Shown here piece after piece: positions 13,338 through 22,290 of a stretch of DNA of 24,740 bases (position 1 is the stretch's first letter; each line of letters begins with the position of its first letter). This stretch comes from an uncultured Eubacteriaceae bacterium (lineage in GTDB: Bacteria; Bacillota; Clostridia; Eubacteriales; Eubacteriaceae), in NCBI GenBank assembly GCA_947630385.1, contig CANRHG010000008.1:1-24740 (forward strand). The letters are read 5' to 3'. The translations under genes and the position numbers were made by a program. The notes under the pieces were generated by a model. It saw only the letters and a program-made list of their open reading frames with translations. It had not been told where the DNA came from and did not search any database.

Positions 13338-16300
13338 TTGAAAAAGTCTTTAATTAGCTTATTTTCAGTTTTACTTTTCCTTATTGTTGCCTCGTCAAGT
13401 GTTTTCGCTGGATACACTAAGCTGAATAGTGGGACCTACTACTTTTATTACGATGAACAAAGATGTAGTTTCACAGTAAATAGTGACGGGACCCTAACTT
13501 ACAATTCAGTAATACCTGATGATTCAGTCGTAGGTATGACAAGCGCTTACATTTATTCTGGAACTGGTGGGGGTTCAGTAAATGATAATAATTCTTGGGT
13601 TATCTTGCCAGAAGGGTCTGTTTTACCGTCGGGTCAGCTACTGTTTAACGGCGGCGTAAATAATTGTAATATTCTAGTTCGAGAGGGGGACACGGTTATA
13701 TCAAACGGTCCTCTTACCTTTGGTGGAGCGGCAGGAACTACGCCTTCGACCATAAATATTTTTGGTGAGTCGGAAAATCCAACAGAATCTGTTTTACAGA
13801 TTAATGGCGGGGGTGCACAAGCTGTCTTAGCAGGGAGTAATACAAGAACAACGACTTTAGCTCTTTTTTCCGGAACTCTTTATATGACAACAACATATGC
13901 CGAGGCTATTTCTGCGAGCATAGATAATTTAAATGTGTCGGATGCAGTTTTGGCCTGTTCTGGAGGTCCTTCCACTACAAATTTAATGGGGGGTAGTACT
14001 ACAAATGTTTCGGTTGACCATGGAATTGTCGTGGCTACAGCTAAAGTAAGGGGAACACAAGGTTCGACGATTTCTTTAGGGGGCGCTACCAATCCCGCTG
14101 TTAGTAATAACAGTTTGATTTATGGTTCCTTAAGCAGTACCGCTTTTGATAATTCTGTATACATTCCAGGTGGTTACGGAATAAGTACTGAATCGAGTAA
14201 TGGCTCGAATATTACAGGAGTGAGTAGTGCGACAACAGCGAATATCTGGGGTTCTCCTACAACTAATTGGTGGGCTCCGTTTAACGACTTAACTTTTGGA
14301 GGTTTAAGTTATAGTAATACAAACTCTAATACTTTGACGGTTAATAATACCGTATCAGCTAGCCAAACCCAAATTATTACTCTGACTGGAGTACAACAGG
14401 ATAGCGCAGGAGCCACTGCGCCTATTGATCCTCTTCTTAGCGTTCCAGATAGGAAAACTTTGACAATTACTTCCGGGGACACAGTCAATCTTGGAACAGA
14501 GGATTTAATAGGATCACCACTTGCTGTTAATAGTGGGACGATTGAAATCCAAGGCTCGGCTAGCGGAGTAGGCCCAGGAGAACTCAACGTATACGGTTCG
14601 ACTGTTTTCTCTAATAATACGACTGTCAATAATTCAGGTATTTTCGAAATGCAGTCTGGAACGAGTGGACCTCAATTTATAAATGGCTATAGTACACGGC
14701 CAGGAAATTGGACGAACAATGAAGGTTCGACTTTTATTATAAATCCTTATCATTACACGGATTTTAAGAGTGTAATAAGTAAGCCTAACGTTGCGGGGAG
14801 CGTGATTGTTTATCCAGGAACTAACGGGACTGTTCCTCCCTCTCTACCTTCAAACTGGGTTCAGGGGGCAGAGACTAATTATGCTCCTATAGGTGGATTG
14901 CTAGATAGTGGGAAAGGTTATTTCTACGTTTATAATACCGTTACCTCAAATGGGACTATATCACTACTTCAGTTAACTGACTCTGACTTTGCTGGTTGGT
15001 ATTTGAATGGGATTAATAACGATGTAAATTATTTCTATACAACAAATACGGATTGTGCCGGGGAATATTTTCCGTATTTGATTTACTCCGGTAATGTGCC
15101 GGAAGCTTACGATCAGAATGTGCCGGATGTATATTTAACCCAAAACGATTTGTACTATTACAATTCCGGCGAAACCCAAACTCAGGACGTAGACTTCTCT
15201 ACTGCCCAAAACAATTATAATCCTGGAAACTTTATGTTCAAGATCGTAGGGGTGAACGGTGGGTTTAGAGAGGGCGCTAACATTCCTCTTGTTCCAAATC
15301 AAAAAATAGAGGATTGGCCTGGATACGCTAACAAGGATGATCCGGACTTTGATCCTTCAGACTTTGAAGGTCAATATTATTTTACATGGCCGTCAGCTTT
15401 ACAAACCGGTAATTCAAAAGACATCAGTGATTACGAGTGGGTTCTTGCAATAAACAATACCGTTGGGAACACTTCTTCGAAACTAACTTACAATGGTACG
15501 AGCCAAGCGATAGGTTCCTATAAACTAATTGCAAAGGCTTACGATACGAGACCGAATAGCAACACTTATGCTCAGGCTAGTTCCGATCTCTATATCGACG
15601 AAGGAACGGGAGTTACTAGTGTAGTCTTAACCGACAGCAATGGGAATGAGCCTTACCGGACAATTTCGGTCAATCTTGATCAAACGAATACTTACCAGTT
15701 TGGTTTTAAGGCCTATAACAACAATAGTCAAGTCACCAACGATCTTAATGTTCGGTACGATCTCAGCTTAAGTGACAGTTATAACCAGGGTGCGGGGCCG
15801 GCAGGATCTGCATTAGGTTACGCTTACATCAACGATCAAGGGAAGGTCACTTTCCTTAAACCTACACCAGAAGGAATGTATCTGATTGTAACGGTTACAG
15901 TCAACGGGGTCCGTTCAAGTAACTGGGCAGCCATTACTGTTAGTTCCACAGCACAAAGTCCGCATTTGACCGGTCTTGTGCCGAAAGAAGAGGTTGTTAA
16001 TCTTTCCTTTGAAACGTTTGACCCAAATTATGATGGTAATTCGTTTACCGGAAACAGCGTAACGCCAAATCCAACTTATTATTACGGTTTCTATGAGTTG
16101 GCCCAAAATATTCTGCCAGACCCGATTACAGCTGAATTCAACCGGCAAAACTTAAGTTTTGTTTCTTCAAATTCAAATCTTAATGTTCGGGATTATTATG
16201 AAGGCCAGACACCCGATGATACTTTCGGAGACGACGATTACGTTAGGGTTCCAAACGGTTCGTTTGATGAGGATGCGGTGATAACTGCTACTTATACGCT

Positions 16301-18239
16301 CGATAATGGGGAAGAAATCTCCTGTGAATTCACAATCAATGTAACACCGTATGTTGCTGGAAGAGCTATTGGCGCTGTAAGTAACATGGACTTTATAATT
16401 GGAAAAACAAGTCCACAAAATGTAATGGCTACAGTTACTCCGTCAGCTTCTACGCAGTTAGCTAAAATTGAATACATCACTTCCGATCCTACTGTTGCTC
16501 AAGTAGATGAATATGGAACCGTTTCAGCGGTTGGTGTCGGTAGTGCAGTTATTAGTTCTATCGGTACAATTTATAACGCGCCGTCTGATGTAGATATAGA
16601 TCCTGAGACAGGTTCGTCCTCTTATGCTCCAACTTTATTAAGTAACTATGTTAATCCAGCGGCAACAACGGTTAATGTAACTGAACAACCGACCCTTTCT
16701 GTTAGTCCATCGACAGCTTCAGTTGCGATTGGGGAAGAAGTCACGCTCACGGCTTTGTTAAACGGCGACGCTCTACCGGAAGGCGCGGTCGTCGACTGGA
16801 GCTCAAGCGACGACACGATCGCTTCGGTCGATGAAAACGGGATCGTAACCGGAGTCTCTGAAGGGGACGCTACGATCACAGCTTCCTATGACGAACAGGA
16901 AGCGACCGCTACTATTACAGTCACGAGCGAGCCGACAACCAACGAACTCGTTGTCGCACCGCTATCGGTACAGGTCGGACAAAGTGCGGCTCTAAACGTT
17001 ACCTTTAACGGAACAGCCGTGACCGAAGGCCTGACTTACACGATCGAAGATGAAGCGGTTGCCAGCATCAATGACGAAACCGGAATGGTCACAGGTCTTT
17101 CTGCCGGAACTACGGCGGTTGATGTGACCTACACCGACGAAGACGGAATGGAATACACCGCTACCGGTACGATCACGGTCACGGCCCAACCTTCCGCTCC
17201 GACACAGATCAACGTAACTCCCGCGAACTCGACCATTACAACTGTAACGGGCGGAGTCAACACGACGACCTTAACGGCAAGCTTCGTTCCGGCCACTTAC
17301 ACCGGAACGGTTGAATGGAGTCTCGGACAAGGACAGGACAGCATCGTAGAGCTCACACCGAATGGAAACAGCGTCACGGTCACGGCCCTCTCTGAAGGGG
17401 TAGCCAACGTCACGGCTTCAATCGGGAATGTCTCAGGCAGCGCGGTTGTTACGGTCAGCGACCAACCCTATACGGCAGACATCGCCATTAAGGCCAGCAC
17501 TCCGGACTTCTACAATGTCACCGTCACGGTCAATCCGAACGTAGCCCTTGCCGGAAGCACCCAGCCGATTACGTCGGTATCGATCTACACCTGGTCGACC
17601 GTCGGAGCCAATGGGGTCCAGAATGATATGAACTGTAAGTTCGTCACCAACGCCCAGGGCAGCGGAACCAACCAGTACAGCTGGGACTTCCCGGTCAACA
17701 ACACACCGGTCAACGAACATTACAACGCGGCCGACTCGATCAAAGTCCACGTCTACGCCTCTACAGCCACATCGGCAAGCTTTGCCGGAGCCAAGCAGTA
17801 CAGCTGGATGGAAGCCACACAGGCGGCAAACCACAACGTCGCTTACGTCACTTACTCTCAGAACGTAGGCTTTAACACCCCAACGGTCTACGATGGCGAA
17901 ACCAGTGGGACGCAGGGACGTGTTCTAGGAATGGAAGGATTGAGAGTTTCTTCACCGATTGAAGGCGTTCAGGTCCAGACCAGAGTCCACGTCGAAGACA
18001 TCGGCTGGATGGAAGCGGTCGGAGACGGTGTTTATGCCGGAACGATGGGACAGGATAAGCAGGTCGAAGCGATCAACTTGAGCCTAACGGGAGATAATGC
18101 ACCGAACTACCGAATCGAATATCGCGCTTACGTTCAAGATCACGGCTGGATGAACTGGGTCTCGGGAGGCCAGGATGCTGGTACGACCGGTGACCACAAA
18201 CAGATCGAAGCCGTCGATATCCGTATCGTTCCGGCTTAA
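13338..18239 (+). CDS. Giant secreted protein with Big_2-like domains and C-terminal ChW repeats
   Basis: 1633 residues from TTG 13338, chosen because GAGAGG lies 5 nt upstream and the product then starts with a signal peptide (KKSLISLFSVLLFLIVASSSVFA); the frame is open back to 13263 but that stretch looks non-coding. Residues about 30-600 are Ser/Thr/Asn/Gly-rich, resembling the beta-helix passenger region of large adhesins. About 600-1000 hold further beta-rich modules. Ig-like Big_2 domains follow at about 1005-1085, 1111-1200, 1201-1286 and 1287-1378 (signature VDENGIVTGVSEGDATITA). About 1379-1520 resembles GBS Bsp-like modules. Two ChW repeats end the protein (about 1542-1584 and 1591-1633; HVEDIGWMEA, VQDHGWMNWVSGGQDAGTTG). 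There is no membrane anchor or LPxTG. Codon use changes near 16735 from AT-rich to a GC-rich GTC/GAC style. Confidence 0.88.
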   Translation: MKKSLISLFSVLLFLIVASSSVFAGYTKLNSGTYYFYYDEQRCSFTVNSDGTLTYNSVIPDDSVVGMTSAYIYSGTGGGSVNDNNSWVILPEGSVLPSGQLLFNGGVNNCNILVREGDTVISNGPLTFGGAAGTTPSTINIFGESENPTESVLQINGGGAQAVLAGSNTRTTTLALFSGTLYMTTTYAEAISASIDNLNVSDAVLACSGGPSTTNLMGGSTTNVSVDHGIVVATAKVRGTQGSTISLGGATNPAVSNNSLIYGSLSSTAFDNSVYIPGGYGISTESSNGSNITGVSSATTANIWGSPTTNWWAPFNDLTFGGLSYSNTNSNTLTVNNTVSASQTQIITLTGVQQDSAGATAPIDPLLSVPDRKTLTITSGDTVNLGTEDLIGSPLAVNSGTIEIQGSASGVGPGELNVYGSTVFSNNTTVNNSGIFEMQSGTSGPQFINGYSTRPGNWTNNEGSTFIINPYHYTDFKSVISKPNVAGSVIVYPGTNGTVPPSLPSNWVQGAETNYAPIGGLLDSGKGYFYVYNTVTSNGTISLLQLTDSDFAGWYLNGINNDVNYFYTTNTDCAGEYFPYLIYSGNVPEAYDQNVPDVYLTQNDLYYYNSGETQTQDVDFSTAQNNYNPGNFMFKIVGVNGGFREGANIPLVPNQKIEDWPGYANKDDPDFDPSDFEGQYYFTWPSALQTGNSKDISDYEWVLAINNTVGNTSSKLTYNGTSQAIGSYKLIAKAYDTRPNSNTYAQASSDLYIDEGTGVTSVVLTDSNGNEPYRTISVNLDQTNTYQFGFKAYNNNSQVTNDLNVRYDLSLSDSYNQGAGPAGSALGYAYINDQGKVTFLKPTPEGMYLIVTVTVNGVRSSNWAAITVSSTAQSPHLTGLVPKEEVVNLSFETFDPNYDGNSFTGNSVTPNPTYYYGFYELAQNILPDPITAEFNRQNLSFVSSNSNLNVRDYYEGQTPDDTFGDDDYVRVPNGSFDEDAVITATYTLDNGEEISCEFTINVTPYVAGRAIGAVSNMDFIIGKTSPQNVMATVTPSASTQLAKIEYITSDPTVAQVDEYGTVSAVGVGSAVISSIGTIYNAPSDVDIDPETGSSSYAPTLLSNYVNPAATTVNVTEQPTLSVSPSTASVAIGEEVTLTALLNGDALPEGAVVDWSSSDDTIASVDENGIVTGVSEGDATITASYDEQEATATITVTSEPTTNELVVAPLSVQVGQSAALNVTFNGTAVTEGLTYTIEDEAVASINDETGMVTGLSAGTTAVDVTYTDEDGMEYTATGTITVTAQPSAPTQINVTPANSTITTVTGGVNTTTLTASFVPATYTGTVEWSLGQGQDSIVELTPNGNSVTVTALSEGVANVTASIGNVSGSAVVTVSDQPYTADIAIKASTPDFYNVTVTVNPNVALAGSTQPITSVSIYTWSTVGANGVQNDMNCKFVTNAQGSGTNQYSWDFPVNNTPVNEHYNAADSIKVHVYASTATSASFAGAKQYSWMEATQAANHNVAYVTYSQNVGFNTPTVYDGETSGTQGRVLGMEGLRVSSPIEGVQVQTRVHVEDIGWMEAVGDGVYAGTMGQDKQVEAINLSLTGDNAPNYRIEYRAYVQDHGWMNWVSGGQDAGTTGDHKQIEAVDIRIVPA

Positions 18240-18347
18240 GTTAAATCAAGTTTTAATTCCTTAAGTTTTTTATGATTTATTGGATAGTTTTAACTATCTA
18301 AAAAGTTGAGAGGTCAGTTTTGGATCCCTCACTCTAGTCATTATCTT

Positions 18348-18390
18348 AGACAGGCTTCTGGCATAGATGCTGGAAGTCTGTTTACTTTTT
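18348..18390 (+). terminator. Terminator after the giant gene
   Basis: ACAG-CTTC-GCAT pairs with ATGC-GAAG-CTGT (small internal mismatches) followed by TTTACTTTTT, 110 nt past the stop. A weaker TGAG/CTCA hairpin lies at 18306-18331. Confidence 0.65.
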
Positions 18391-18454
18391 CTCGAGGTTT
18401 CGACTGAATTCTTTTCCTAATTTACTTCTGCTTTAATAACTTCCTTTAAAGAAG

Positions 18455-18503
18455 AAAACCAGAACCAAACTCATTAAAAAAAGATTAGTTTGATTCTGGT
18501 TTT
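18455..18503. terminator. Bidirectional terminator-like inverted repeat
   Basis: A 17-bp arm (AAAACCAGAACCAAACT) pairs with its partner with one mismatch around a 15-nt A-rich loop. A- and T-rich ends on both sides allow termination in either direction, which fits its position between convergent genes. Confidence 0.65.
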
Positions 18504-18653
18504 ACTTATTCTCTGAAATGAATTAAAAAATGGCCTTCTTTTTTGTCTTTTTCAGCTCGGTTGCATAATTTATTATAATCACATGAGACGCCTGAGGTTA
18601 GGCTACCATTTTTATTTTTTTAATTCGTTTACGTCTAATGTTTACAAAAAGGA

Positions 18654-18685
18654 ATTACTAAAATGCGGTCTCGTGTTTTAGTAAT
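18654..18685. repeat. Inverted repeat ATTACTAAAA/TTTTAGTAAT
   Basis: Perfect 10-bp arms with a 12-nt loop (TGCGGTCTCGTG). On the plus strand it is followed by a T-rich stretch, so it may be a terminator of a short, unidentified transcript. Confidence 0.5.
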
Positions 18686-18711
18686 CTTAATTCTTTTATT
18701 ATAAGGCTTCA

Positions 18712-18766
18712 TTTTTAAGATTTGCTGATAATATCATTTTAGATATTATCAGCAAAACCTTAAAAA
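18712..18766. repeat. 23-bp long-stem inverted repeat
   Basis: TTTGCTGATAATATC and its perfect complement GATATTATCAGCAAA enclose a 6-nt loop, and the stem extends outward with TTTTTAAG/CTTAAAAA. No T run or gene adjoins it. It is longer than a normal terminator and could be a processing signal or a MITE-like element. Confidence 0.6.
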
Positions 18767-18842
18767 TAATAAAGTTGTAGATAAATGTTAAGTTATCCTA
18801 CTTAATCTACTCTAAGCTCAAGAAAGATTTAGAGAAAAACAA

Positions 18843-18887
18843 GCAGCTGCCTAATCATAAATAATAAACGCCAAGATTAGTCAGCTG
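18843..18887 (-). terminator. Terminator overlapping the stop of a gene remnant
   Basis: CAGCTG-CTAATC pairs with GATTAG-CAGCTG around an 18-nt loop; on the minus strand it is followed by CTTGTTTTTC. The stop codon of the small remnant at 18877 lies inside the stem. Confidence 0.65.
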
Positions 18888-18999
18888 AATGTAACTCTTT
18901 TTTGTATTGACGCCTTTCTTGCGCTTCTTTATCTATTATAGCAAAGTTCTTTTTCGAGAAAAATACTCTCCAAAGACTTTTCGCAATAAAATTAATATC
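18877..18999 (-). pseudogene. C-terminal remnant of an unrecognised gene
   Basis: A 40-codon open stretch without a start codon, limited upstream by TGA at 19000-19002 and ending at a terminator. Its end is charged and protein-like (AIIDKEAQERRQYKKELHSAD), unlike random AT-rich translation. I take it for the tail of a gene whose 5' part was lost. The 55-bp tandem repeats just upstream (19026-19158) may mark the break. A TGCTATAAT extended -10 within it could instead start a short RNA ending at the same terminator. Family unknown. Confidence 0.35.
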
Positions 19000-19025
19000 T
19001 CAAGTTAGGAAAATTTAGGATTACT

Positions 19026-19158
19026 ATGCCCAGACAATTTACTTTAACTCACTCTCAGACAGGTGTTATTTCGCCTTATAATGCCCAGACAATTTACTTT
19101 AACTCACTCTCAGATAGGCCTTAATTCGCATTAGAATGCCCAGATAATTTATTTTTCT
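19026..19158. repeat. 55-bp tandem repeats, about 2.4 copies
   Basis: Two full copies (19026-19080 and 19081-19135) start with ATGCCCAGACAATTTACTTT and share their first 35 bp except for one change near the end, diverging after that. A third, partial copy (19136-19158) follows. The reverse complement (GTAAATTGTCTGGGCAT core) resembles IS21-type terminal repeats; no transposase is present. Confidence 0.8.
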
Positions 19159-19184
19159 TTTTGATAGTTAATATAGAAGTTATT

Positions 19185-19268
19185 TTAAGTGGATTTTCTT
19201 GTATCTTGAAATATTGAAACTAAATGATCCTCTCCAAACCTTATTCTTGAAGCTAAAATTGTCAGTTC
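19185..19268 (-). pseudogene. Short coding remnant, PAS-like
   Basis: A 27-codon open stretch between two stops with a protein-like sequence (ILASRIRFGEDHLVSIFQD, then TRKST). The end resembles the last strand of a PAS domain (SIFQDITERK type). Too short for certainty; it may be a fragment of a degraded sensor gene. Confidence 0.25.
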
Positions 19269-19340
19269 TTAAAATCTTTAACCATAACTTTTATTTAACT
19301 TCTACTCACGGTTTTCTAATCTTAAGATCTCATTTTTTAA

Positions 19341-19390
19341 AAAGAAAAAAGCCAGATATCCCAAGCTTTTAAGCTTTCGATATCTGACTT
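19341..19390 (-). terminator. Second terminator downstream of the DUF5648-type gene
   Basis: AAG-CAGATATC/GATATCTG-CTT with an inner AAGCTT/AAGCTT stem, followed on the minus strand by TTTTTTCTTTTT. Confidence 0.65.
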
Positions 19391-19426
19391 GAATTTTAAT
19401 TAAATCTTGTTTGGACTATTGTAAAA

Positions 19427-19472
19427 ATAAAATAGTAAACTAACGAAATTGATAATCTTTCGTTAGTTTACT
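19427..19472 (-). terminator. First terminator downstream of the DUF5648-type gene
   Basis: Perfect stem AGTAAACTAACGAA with its complement (19434-19472) and a minus-strand ATTTTATTTTTAC tail, 48 nt after the stop at 19521. Confidence 0.75.
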
Positions 19473-19520
19473 TTTACAGATTCGCCAGTTTATAATTTCA
19501 TGTTTATATCATCAAAAAAT

Positions 19521-21803
19521 TTATTTTGATATGGCTCTAAATGCTATACCTTCTTGTGTCCAACCGACCGTCGGTAAGACGTTATATTCGTGTTCATCGG
19601 TTGTTAAATGATGGAGACCACGTAACTGCTCGTTATAAACACGATAGATTGGAACGTCACCACCTGAATAGAAGATAGGTTCACCATTGAAATCTTTGAT
19701 CCATCCGTGTTGGGTAGTTAATACATCGACTTCGTGCTCATCGGTTGTATAAAGATGGTTTTGTAACCCTTCATTATAGAGTCGGTAAACTGGTTGTCCG
19801 GAACTTGGAGCGAACCAACCTGTACCTTCATCTGTCCAACCAGCCTGAATTAAAGTAACCGCTTCGATAGCGTTGCTCGTGTACAAGTGTTCGCCATTGC
19901 CTGCGTTATAAAGCCTATAAATAGGAACTGCCGAAGAAATCGGACTCGTTTTATTGAGATTTCCGCTTGTATCGATTGTATAGAAATCTATGCCACCGTT
20001 TTGGGAAACGAGCCAAGTAGCTTTCCCGTCCGCGAAAATTGGTTCACAATCCGAAAGCAATCCATCGGCCGATTTTACAGAACCTTTTGGATTTCCGTTT
20101 CCGTCAACAAACGTATACTGGAGCTGCTGATAACTGGTTCCGTCCGGAGCGTATTGCCAGAGCACTAAAAAATTATCCGTTCCCATCTTAACGATATAAG
20201 GATTGCCAGCCGTTCCACTGGAATTTTGCGTGATCCATTTGATAGAAGAATTGCTATCACTACCGAACGTCCGTTTCGGTGTAACGGTTATATAAACATT
20301 TCTCGTTTGACTGCTAGGATTGTTTTGGTCGATTGAAGAGCCAACTGTGAAATAATTATCGTCGGACGCGGCTAGACCACCCAGAGTCGCTCCCGTATAG
20401 TTCTGTCCTATTTCACCAGCAAAATCTAACACCGATTCACTATAGTAATTATTTGTACTCGAATTATTTGATTTATTTTCAATGAAGCCTAATAAAGCAG
20501 ATCTCGGATAAGCGTCTCCGTGATCGAGCGAGATGATATCGCCTTTATCTTCGAGCAAGTATTGATTAAAGGAATGCGAAACATAGCCATAGCCAGAATT
20601 TGAAACTTCATAATTCGAGCCTGTAACTTCCATTGTAGGTATATTTACTTCATAGGCCATGTTGGCTTGATGGTTTAAACCGTCCGAACTCGTATACATT
20701 TCGTGGCAAGTACGAACGTAAAGCATATCCCCACTTTGAGCCATATCTAAAGACCCGGCATCAAACGGGTACACCGTATTGGCTCCTTTTACGCTAGCTG
20801 AAGAAATTTTATTCCAATTTTTATCGTACTTAACGATTCGTAGAACTTCCGTATCGTCGGATTGATTTGGATTGTTTTGCCCGAAGACCAAGAAAAAGTT
20901 ATCGGTACCGTTGTAAAATCCACCGAAAAGCGGAAGATCAAATCCGACCGTTTTTTCAGCGATTGGTTCGTAGGAATTGTTGAAATACGTTACAACAACC
21001 TGATCATTGGTTCTTCCTACAGTCATGTAACCTTTATCCGCTTTGACCAGATAGGAGTTGACTGGATTAGCCCAATTTCTGGAGTACTCGTGTCCGTTTA
21101 CATTACCCGACATGGTCGTCGAATAAATCGGTCCTGAGCTTTCAGGGAATACCGGATCTTGAGTCGTTTCTTTAAAAGTCGTGTAGCTTTCCTTGTCTTT
21201 GTCTCTTACGTTGATAGTGATCTCTCTTGATTGTCTCCCAATAGTGGCTGTAACAACTTCGGTTCCATAACCGATGGGTCGAATGCTACCGTCATAACTG
21301 ATTTCAACCGTTCCGTTGTCATTATCTAAGGTAAACGTAGGTTGAAGCGTATCGGGAACGACGTTGATCTCCGGTTTAAAACTATAGGCTTTTTTGTCCA
21401 GTTCCCACTGATGCAAATACAGAGTGTATGTACTTTGCGGAACTTCAAAAGTTGTTACCGGATCGATAACGTGAATAAAAGCTCGGCTGAAGTAAAAAGA
21501 AGATTCCCCTTCTTCTCTAAAACCACAGTTGATTGTCGTATCACCGACTTTTTTACCCATGACCATTCCGCCTTCACCCAGTTCGACTACATCATGATCG
21601 GCGTCTGAGTCAACATAAAACATTGGATTTCTTGTCGAACCATCGTCGGTTTCGTAATATGGATGAAGTTGAATCGTTTGACCGACTTCAATATAAGCTT
21701 CCCTCGGCTCAATTCCATAATTTGTCATTGCCGCACAGACCGTCGTTATAGACGCACTAAAAAGCGCGGTAAGGATCACAAAGAAAATACTTAATCTTTT
21801 CAT
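19521..21803 (-). CDS. Secreted protein with Ig-like N-terminus and DUF5648-like C-terminal repeats
   Basis: 760 residues. Signal peptide 1-24 (KRLSIFFVILTALFSASITTVCA). Residues about 29-115 and 123-200 are Big_2/Ig-like (IEVGQTIQLHPYYETDDGS; MVMGKKVGDTTI; SIRPIGYGTEVV). About 230-620 alternate short beta blocks with repeated DGxx/GNxN loops, consistent with a propeller or repetitive beta region. Residues 627-760 are three DUF5648-type units, each with YRLYN/YRVYN, then HLYT/HLTT near D/NEHE and GW (e.g. PVYRLYNEGLQNHLYTTDE). DUF5648 units are common in Gram-positive extracellular proteins and probably bind carbohydrate or wall polymers. No anchor is present. It converges with the giant gene and has its own extended -10 promoter with a hairpin leader. 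Only a weak GGGAAA precedes the ATG. Confidence 0.85.
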   Translation of the reverse strand: MKRLSIFFVILTALFSASITTVCAAMTNYGIEPREAYIEVGQTIQLHPYYETDDGSTRNPMFYVDSDADHDVVELGEGGMVMGKKVGDTTINCGFREEGESSFYFSRAFIHVIDPVTTFEVPQSTYTLYLHQWELDKKAYSFKPEINVVPDTLQPTFTLDNDNGTVEISYDGSIRPIGYGTEVVTATIGRQSREITINVRDKDKESYTTFKETTQDPVFPESSGPIYSTTMSGNVNGHEYSRNWANPVNSYLVKADKGYMTVGRTNDQVVVTYFNNSYEPIAEKTVGFDLPLFGGFYNGTDNFFLVFGQNNPNQSDDTEVLRIVKYDKNWNKISSASVKGANTVYPFDAGSLDMAQSGDMLYVRTCHEMYTSSDGLNHQANMAYEVNIPTMEVTGSNYEVSNSGYGYVSHSFNQYLLEDKGDIISLDHGDAYPRSALLGFIENKSNNSSTNNYYSESVLDFAGEIGQNYTGATLGGLAASDDNYFTVGSSIDQNNPSSQTRNVYITVTPKRTFGSDSNSSIKWITQNSSGTAGNPYIVKMGTDNFLVLWQYAPDGTSYQQLQYTFVDGNGNPKGSVKSADGLLSDCEPIFADGKATWLVSQNGGIDFYTIDTSGNLNKTSPISSAVPIYRLYNAGNGEHLYTSNAIEAVTLIQAGWTDEGTGWFAPSSGQPVYRLYNEGLQNHLYTTDEHEVDVLTTQHGWIKDFNGEPIFYSGGDVPIYRVYNEQLRGLHHLTTDEHEYNVLPTVGWTQEGIAFRAISK

Positions 21804-21869
21804 AAGTTTCCCATCTAGTGTATTAATTTTTAATCTTCTTGGCTAAATACCAAACCATACCTCTTCATT

Positions 21870-21906
21870 CTGTAAACGTAAGTTATCTTTTGATGTCCGT
21901 TTACAG
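21870..21906 (-). promoter_or_regulatory. Leader hairpin of the DUF5648-type gene
   Basis: CTGTAAACG and CGTTTACAG (perfect 9-bp arms, 19-nt loop) lie within the ~110-nt untranslated leader, close after the start of transcription. A possible RNA stabiliser or operator. Confidence 0.45.
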
Positions 21907-21921
21907 AGTCTAATGTTAAAC

Positions 21922-21930
21922 ATTATAGCA
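21922..21930 (-). promoter_or_regulatory. Extended -10 promoter of the DUF5648-type gene
   Basis: TGCTATAAT on the minus strand, with no clear -35. Transcription would start near 21915. The same extended -10 style occurs at 345-353 and 22995-23003. Confidence 0.6.
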
Positions 21931-21986
21931 TAATTGTAGGGAAATATACTATTAAATCCAATATCTTTGGCTTTCCGGGTTTGAGC

Positions 21987-22290
21987 CTATACGTCGGCTT
22001 CGATATCGGCCAAAACAGCTGCTTTACGAACCGCTCCCATCTCGCTTAAATCTTTAAACTGTGATAAGATTTGTCTAGAGATTTCAAGAAGTTCTTGCGG
22101 ACTTAGATTCTCGGTGATTCCTGTACTTACGAGATTCTAAACACGCCCGAAAGAGCTTCTTTTGTATCGTTGAAAATAATAATGTACGGAATTTCTCATA
22201 ACCTATAGAGGTAATCCCTCTGTTCTCCATATGGCTAAAATCCATCGTATTTTGTAAAAACGCAAGTTTCTTTCGTAAGATTATCCAACA
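21987..22290 (-). pseudogene. Decayed gene of unknown family
   Basis: Read on the minus strand, protein-like text survives in pieces: DNLTKETCVFTKYDGF, stop, PYGEQRDYLYRL, TGA, EIPYIIIFNDTKEALSGVFRI, then after a one-base frame change LVSTGITENLSPQELLEIS and a helical tail ending EADV at a TAG (21987-21989). Two stops and one frameshift interrupt it; the TGA could come from a single change in a TGG codon. I do not recognise the family. A conventional 80-codon open frame here (22084-22326) uses the wrong phase. IS21-like repeats lie upstream of it. Confidence 0.4.

Noticed and set aside
16173..17834. Several 60-133-codon minus-strand frames inside the giant gene
   Set aside because: They mirror the plus-strand coding sequence and lack starts with ribosome-binding sites or recognisable domains.
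19026..19158. CRISPR array
   Set aside because: Period of 55 bp with continuous similarity across repeat and spacer positions and only 2.4 copies.
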